Shown: positions 54,293 through 58,106 of the stretch, in pieces
Numbering within the stretch: the first letter of the stretch is position 1
Layout: each line of letters starts with the position of its first letter
Assembly: GCA_002723075.1 (NCBI GenBank)
Contig: PBNJ01000007.1
Coordinates: 1 to 58,106 of the forward strand
Source of the DNA: Flavobacteriaceae bacterium
GTDB lineage: Bacteria; Bacteroidota; Bacteroidia; Flavobacteriales; Flavobacteriaceae
Direction: 5' to 3'
DNA: 58,106 bases
The notes under the pieces: model-generated
Seen by the model: the letters and a program-made list of their open reading frames with translations, nothing else
What the model was told of the DNA's origin: nothing
Databases searched by the model: none
Translations under genes and position numbers: made by a program

Positions 54293-54559
54293 TTATTGTT
54301 TTCCTTTGATGATATATACCATAATCGTACCAACCAAGGTTGCAGTTACTACATTGGCCATTATAATTGACAAGCTATCGATTCGAATTCCGTAAACTAA
54401 CCATAGGATTATGCCGATAAACATGATAGAATACATACGTAATGACAAATTTTTGGTTTGTTTGGTTTTCCAAACCTTCATGACCTGAGGGATAAAAGCA
54501 AAGGTGGTGCAAACAGCTGCAATGAGTCCGATGATTTCATTTTGGTCGATCATCCACAA
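54293..54559 (-). CDS. SemiSWEET family sugar transporter
   Basis: An 88-residue inner-membrane protein with three hydrophobic helices (about 8-24, 41-58, 64-82) and the Pro-Gln pair at 24-25 in FAFIPQVMKVWKTKQTKNLS, the hallmark of bacterial SemiSWEETs, which work as dimers to move small sugars. The substrate is unknown. The start overlaps the leuS stop by ten bases, so it is co-translated with the synthetase; a Met two codons later (54553) would also serve. Confidence 0.88.
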   Translation of the reverse strand: MWMIDQNEIIGLIAAVCTTFAFIPQVMKVWKTKQTKNLSLRMYSIMFIGIILWLVYGIRIDSLSIIMANVVTATLVGTIMVYIIKGKQ

Positions 54560-57366
54560 ACGATATTCACGATTTTTTGGGGAACAACAATCACTTTTCG
54601 AATCGTCTTTCCGTCGAGATATTGCGTAGTACGCTCATCGGTTAGTGCTGCTTTTTCGATCTCCTCTTTGGTTGCCTCCGCATCAAGGTCGAGCGTAAAG
54701 CGCATTTTACCGTTAAAGCTAATTGGGTAAGTGATTTGCGTCTCTTTGAGATGTATGGAATTGGCAATGGGATATGGTTCGTTTGAAATCGATGGTGTGT
54801 TCCCTAATTTTTCCCATAATTCTTCACAAATATGCGGTGCAAAGGGTGCTAATAAGATCGTTAAAGTTTCCAGAATATCTCGATGATTACACTTGGCAGC
54901 GGTGAGCTCATTTACACAAATCATAAAGGCACTCACCGCGGTATTAAGCGAAAATTGGTCAATGTCATGTGTGACTTTTTCAATAGTAGTGTGTAATGAT
55001 TTTAGCATTCCCGAAGATGGCGGTTCGTCTGAAACTGAAAACTGCTCGTTTTCGTGAAATAGTCTCCAAAACTTATTCAGAAATCCATACACTCCAGATA
55101 TACCAGCAGTGTTCCATGGCTTTGCCTGTTCGATTGGGCCCAAAAAGAGTTCATACATTCGAAGTGTGTCCGCGCCATACTGATCACAAATATCATCAGG
55201 GTTGACAACATTGTATTTAGACTTAGACATTTTTTCAATTTCTCGCTTGGCAATGAGTTGTCCATCTTCCAACTCAAATGTTGCATATGCAAACTCGGAT
55301 CGCCATTGGTGTAGCCTGTCATGAGATACCACATTATTGGCATCTACATAGTTCACATCCACATGAATGGGCTCTACAGCTTGACCCTGAATCAATCCTG
55401 CGGATAAATAGGTTTGTGTACCTGTTTTGCGATAGATAAAAGCACTTTCACCCAAAATCATTCCTTGATTGACGAGCTTTAGGGCATATTCATCTACTGG
55501 AACATATCCCAGATCATAAAGGACTTTTTGCCAAAAGCGAGAGTATAATAAATGTCCTGTTGCATGTTCGCTCCCCCCAATATATAGGTCAACCATACCC
55601 CAATAATCGAGTTTGTCTTTTTCCACAAATTCATTTTGATTCTTGGGGTCCATATAACGGTTAAAATACCACGAACTCCCTGCCCAACCCGGCATGGTGT
55701 TGAGTTCCAAAGGAAAAACCTCTATGTTATCAATCAAATCAATAGAGACCACTTTTTCATCAGCTTCGTGCCAAGCCCATTCTGTTGCATTCCCTAAAGG
55801 TGGATCCCCTGTTTCGGTAGGTAGATATTTTTCAACCTGTGGCAACCTGAGCGGTAAGCTGTGTTCTGGGATAAGATGTGGAATTTCATTTTTGAAATAC
55901 ACAGGAATTGGCTCACCCCAATAGCGTTGACGACTAAAGACCGCATTTCGTAAACGGTACTGAATTTTTGCCTTTCCTGAACCGATTTTTTCAAGATAAG
56001 CGATCGCTGTTTGCGTAGCATCTGCAACCGTAAGTCCGTTTAGGAAATCGGAATTCGCAATACGCGTCTCCCCTTTTTCCACATGAGCTGCATTAGAAAT
56101 ATCTACATCGGCAAAAATATTGGTGATTGGAATATCAAAGTGCTTGGCGAATTCAAAATCGCGCTGATCTCCACATGGCACGGCCATCACTGCGCCAGTA
56201 CCATAGCCTGCAAGTACGTAGTCCCCAATCCAAATGGGAACTTTGTCTCCGCTCAACGGATGAATCGCATATGCCCCTGTAAACACACCTGTGATGTTTT
56301 TTACATCCGACATCCGATCTCTCTCCGATCGGCTAGCACTTTGCTCTACATAGTTATTTACCGCATCGCGATGATCGTCTGCGGTGATCCGATCCACCAA
56401 TGCGTGTTCGGGTGCTAAGGTCATAAAGGTAACTCCAAATAAGGTATCGGGGCGGGTGGTAAAGACTTCTATTTCTGCATCGTAGTTAGAAACTTGAAAA
56501 CGAACGGTTGCTCCCACAGAACGTCCAATCCAGTTGCGTTGCATTTCCTTGAGTGGGTCTGGCCAATCTATGGTTTCAAGACCCTTGAGCAAGCGGTCAG
56601 AATAGGATGAGATTCGCATCATCCATTGTGTCATTTTCTTTCGTTCTACTGCATATCCACCTCGCTCAGAAACCCCATTGACAACCTCGTCATTGGCCAA
56701 TACAGTCCCAAGTTGGGGACACCAATTGACTTCCGACTCGGCCAAATAAGTCATGCGGTAATGCAACAAATGGTTTTGTTGTTTATCCTTAGACAATGTA
56801 TTCCATTCATGAGCAGTGAGTGATGGTGTGTTTTCATCACAGTCAGCGTCAAGGTTTTTGGAGCCATGCTGACTCAGGTGATTCATTAGCTCATCAATGG
56901 GTTTTGCTTTGTCTGCCTTGGTGTCATACCAGGTATTAAAAAGCTGTATAAAGATCCATTGTGTCCACCGGTAATAAGAAGGTTCAGAAGTGCGAAATTC
57001 TCTGCTCCAGTCAAAAGAAAATCCAATACGATCGAGCTGCTCTCTATAGCGATTGATATTGGTTTCAGTCGTTTTAGCAGGATGTTGCCCAGTTTGAATA
57101 GCATACTGTTCGGCTGGTAACCCAAAAGAATCGTAACCCTGTGGGTGTAATACATTAAAACCTTTGTGCCTTTTGTAACGAGCAACAACATCGCTAGCAA
57201 TATAACCCAAAGGGTGGCCTACATGAAGTCCTGCCCCGGAAGGATATGGAAACATATCCAAGACGTAATACTTGGGTTTCGTGGAGGGAAATTCTGCAGA
57301 AAAAGTATGGTTGGTTGCCCAAAATGATTGCCACTTGTTTTCAATCGATCGAAATGGATATGCCAT
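54550..57366 (-). CDS. leuS: Leucyl-tRNA synthetase
   Basis: Class Ia synthetase charging tRNA-Leu, 938 residues. The HIGH motif is HVGH at 48-51 and KMSKS lies at about residue 710. The inserted CP1 editing domain (about 270-470) includes TRPDTLFG and YGTGAVMAVPCGDQRDFEFA with the editing Asp. An insertion of about 60 residues at 140-200 (rich in Lys, Asp and His) is present before the editing domain. It has its own promoter and is divergent from ftsX. Confidence 0.97.
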   Translation of the reverse strand: MAYPFRSIENKWQSFWATNHTFSAEFPSTKPKYYVLDMFPYPSGAGLHVGHPLGYIASDVVARYKRHKGFNVLHPQGYDSFGLPAEQYAIQTGQHPAKTTETNINRYREQLDRIGFSFDWSREFRTSEPSYYRWTQWIFIQLFNTWYDTKADKAKPIDELMNHLSQHGSKNLDADCDENTPSLTAHEWNTLSKDKQQNHLLHYRMTYLAESEVNWCPQLGTVLANDEVVNGVSERGGYAVERKKMTQWMMRISSYSDRLLKGLETIDWPDPLKEMQRNWIGRSVGATVRFQVSNYDAEIEVFTTRPDTLFGVTFMTLAPEHALVDRITADDHRDAVNNYVEQSASRSERDRMSDVKNITGVFTGAYAIHPLSGDKVPIWIGDYVLAGYGTGAVMAVPCGDQRDFEFAKHFDIPITNIFADVDISNAAHVEKGETRIANSDFLNGLTVADATQTAIAYLEKIGSGKAKIQYRLRNAVFSRQRYWGEPIPVYFKNEIPHLIPEHSLPLRLPQVEKYLPTETGDPPLGNATEWAWHEADEKVVSIDLIDNIEVFPLELNTMPGWAGSSWYFNRYMDPKNQNEFVEKDKLDYWGMVDLYIGGSEHATGHLLYSRFWQKVLYDLGYVPVDEYALKLVNQGMILGESAFIYRKTGTQTYLSAGLIQGQAVEPIHVDVNYVDANNVVSHDRLHQWRSEFAYATFELEDGQLIAKREIEKMSKSKYNVVNPDDICDQYGADTLRMYELFLGPIEQAKPWNTAGISGVYGFLNKFWRLFHENEQFSVSDEPPSSGMLKSLHTTIEKVTHDIDQFSLNTAVSAFMICVNELTAAKCNHRDILETLTILLAPFAPHICEELWEKLGNTPSISNEPYPIANSIHLKETQITYPISFNGKMRFTLDLDAEATKEEIEKAALTDERTTQYLDGKTIRKVIVVPQKIVNIVCG

Positions 57367-57383
57367 TGTCTAATATTGTGATG

Positions 57384-57391
57384 CAAAAATA
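57384..57391 (-). promoter_or_regulatory. leuS promoter, -7 element
   Basis: The minus strand has TATTTTTG (TAnnTTTG) 17 bases before the leuS ATG. No leader peptide or T-box is seen in the 96-base gap. Confidence 0.6.
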
Positions 57392-57462
57392 CCAAATTTA
57401 TGGTATGAAAATGCACTAGTCATGTTCTGACTATCCATTCGTTTTTGTACTTTTAACCCGTT

Positions 57463-58106
57463 ATGTCAAAACCAACGCACCACTATCAACGCAGACGGGT
57501 AGTTCGCTCCTATTTTGGGATCGTTTTTAGCGTGAGTTTGATTTTATTTGTTGTTGGGATTTTAAGCTTAATCGTGCTCAATGCGCGTCAGGTCTCTCAA
57601 CATGTAAAAGAACAAGTTGTCCTTACCGTTTTTATCGACGATAACGCCAAAGAAGTGGAAGTGAATCAGTTGGAAACTATGCTTAAACTTGCGCCCTTTA
57701 CAAAGTCAGTTACTTATATTTCCAAGGAACAAGCAGCAAAAGAACACAGTGCAGATATTGGAGAAGATTTTATGGATTTTTTAGGTTACAACCCCCTAAA
57801 AGATGCGATCGATCTACGGCTTAGAGGGGACTATGTGACCATGCATCGAGTCGATAGCATCAGTGCTTTTTTAGCTGAAAAACCTTTTGTCAGCGAGTTA
57901 GTGTTTGATCGTCCTTTGGTGAATTTGCTAAATGAAAATATAGAAAGAGCCAGACTTCTTCTCATGAGCAGTTGTCTCTTTTTTTTGGTTTTATCCATTA
58001 TTCTTATCCACAACTCCATTCGCTTGTCCATTTATGCCAAGCGGATGATTATTAAAACCATGCAGCTAGTTGGTGCTCGCAAACGCTTTATTCGCGGACC
58101 CTTTAT
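57463..58106 (+). CDS. ftsX: Cell division protein FtsX (3' partial)
   Basis: The frame starts at ATG 57463 and is open to the window end, giving about 214 residues. Features are a short basic cytoplasmic start (HYQRRRVVRSYFG), a first membrane segment (about 18-40), an extracytoplasmic domain with VFIDDNAKEVEV and FLGYNPLKDAIDLRL, and a second membrane segment (about 168-185) that begins the permease domain. FtsX pairs with the ATPase FtsE and activates peptidoglycan hydrolases at division. It is divergent from leuS. Confidence 0.92.
   Translation, partial: MSKPTHHYQRRRVVRSYFGIVFSVSLILFVVGILSLIVLNARQVSQHVKEQVVLTVFIDDNAKEVEVNQLETMLKLAPFTKSVTYISKEQAAKEHSADIGEDFMDFLGYNPLKDAIDLRLRGDYVTMHRVDSISAFLAEKPFVSELVFDRPLVNLLNENIERARLLLMSSCLFFLVLSIILIHNSIRLSIYAKRMIIKTMQLVGARKRFIRGPF

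Noticed and set aside
57367-57462. Possible leucine leader peptide or T-box upstream of leuS.
   Set aside because: The 96-base gap holds a -7 element 17 bases from the ATG, no Leu-rich frame and no terminator hairpin.

Overview
This window comes from a low-GC member of the Bacteroidetes, almost certainly the class Flavobacteriia. Four things point there: gldB and gldC; the family-specific protein versions (a FtsZ with a long acidic linker, a 2TM-domain protein beside thyA, a DUF6588 outer-membrane protein); the near absence of Shine-Dalgarno sequences; and repeated Bacteroidetes-type promoters (TTTG, about 19 bases, TAnnTTTG). It is a chromosomal, housekeeping-dense region. I see no insertion sequence, prophage, CRISPR array or foreign island, and no gene-free gap longer than 300 bases.

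Layout. Bases 1-753 hold the 3' part of a DUF1338 (2-oxoadipate dioxygenase-like) gene, followed by a shared terminator and a tRNA-Arg(UCG). Bases 903-16297 (minus strand) are the complete dcw cluster: mraZ, rsmH, ftsL, ftsI, murE, mraY, murD, ftsW, murG, murC, ftsQ, ftsA, ftsZ, then a yqeY-like gene. It is driven from a promoter next to three exact 10-bp MraZ-box repeats. Bases 16548-20815 carry an alpha/beta hydrolase, ysxC, gldC, gldB, nadE and a NarL-type regulator. Bases 20812-25926 (minus) carry dnaG, a polyprenyl diphosphate synthase, rlmN and queA.

Bases 25997-33028 (minus) are an aromatic amino acid operon: pheA, aminotransferase, tyrA, DAHP synthase-chorismate mutase, then rsgA, dtd, a MazG-like gene and aroA. 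It is preceded by what I read as a complete transcription attenuator. A consensus promoter drives a 21-residue leader peptide with six Phe/Tyr codons within eight, followed by a candidate antiterminator segment and a perfect terminator whose U-tract stops three bases before the pheA start. This is the most interesting regulatory system in the window.

Bases 33977-38062 (minus) are a methionine/SAM operon (metK, metY, metX, osmC) under a SAM-II riboswitch with a strong start-site hairpin. Bases 38076-43285 carry a DUF6588 protein, a deoxynucleoside kinase, a K+-dependent membrane pyrophosphatase and pdhB. Bases 43415-49837 (plus) carry etfB, etfA, a bifunctional nuclease, a NupC transporter, thyA, a fused 2TM-dihydrofolate reductase and fabD. 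Bases 49847-58106 carry a nitroreductase, a DegT-type aminotransferase, waaA, an Lrp/AsnC regulator, a zinc metallopeptidase, a SemiSWEET, leuS and the 5' part of ftsX.

The genes therefore cover cell-wall synthesis and division, aromatic and sulfur amino acid synthesis, nucleotide metabolism, and translation support. Protein-level oddities include a membrane-anchored DHFR fusion, a response regulator with Glu at the phosphoacceptor position, a DnaG lacking all four zinc ligands, a PheA with a degenerate Phe-binding motif, and an FtsI without a PASTA domain. All calls come from reading the sequence and remembered family features; no database search was run.
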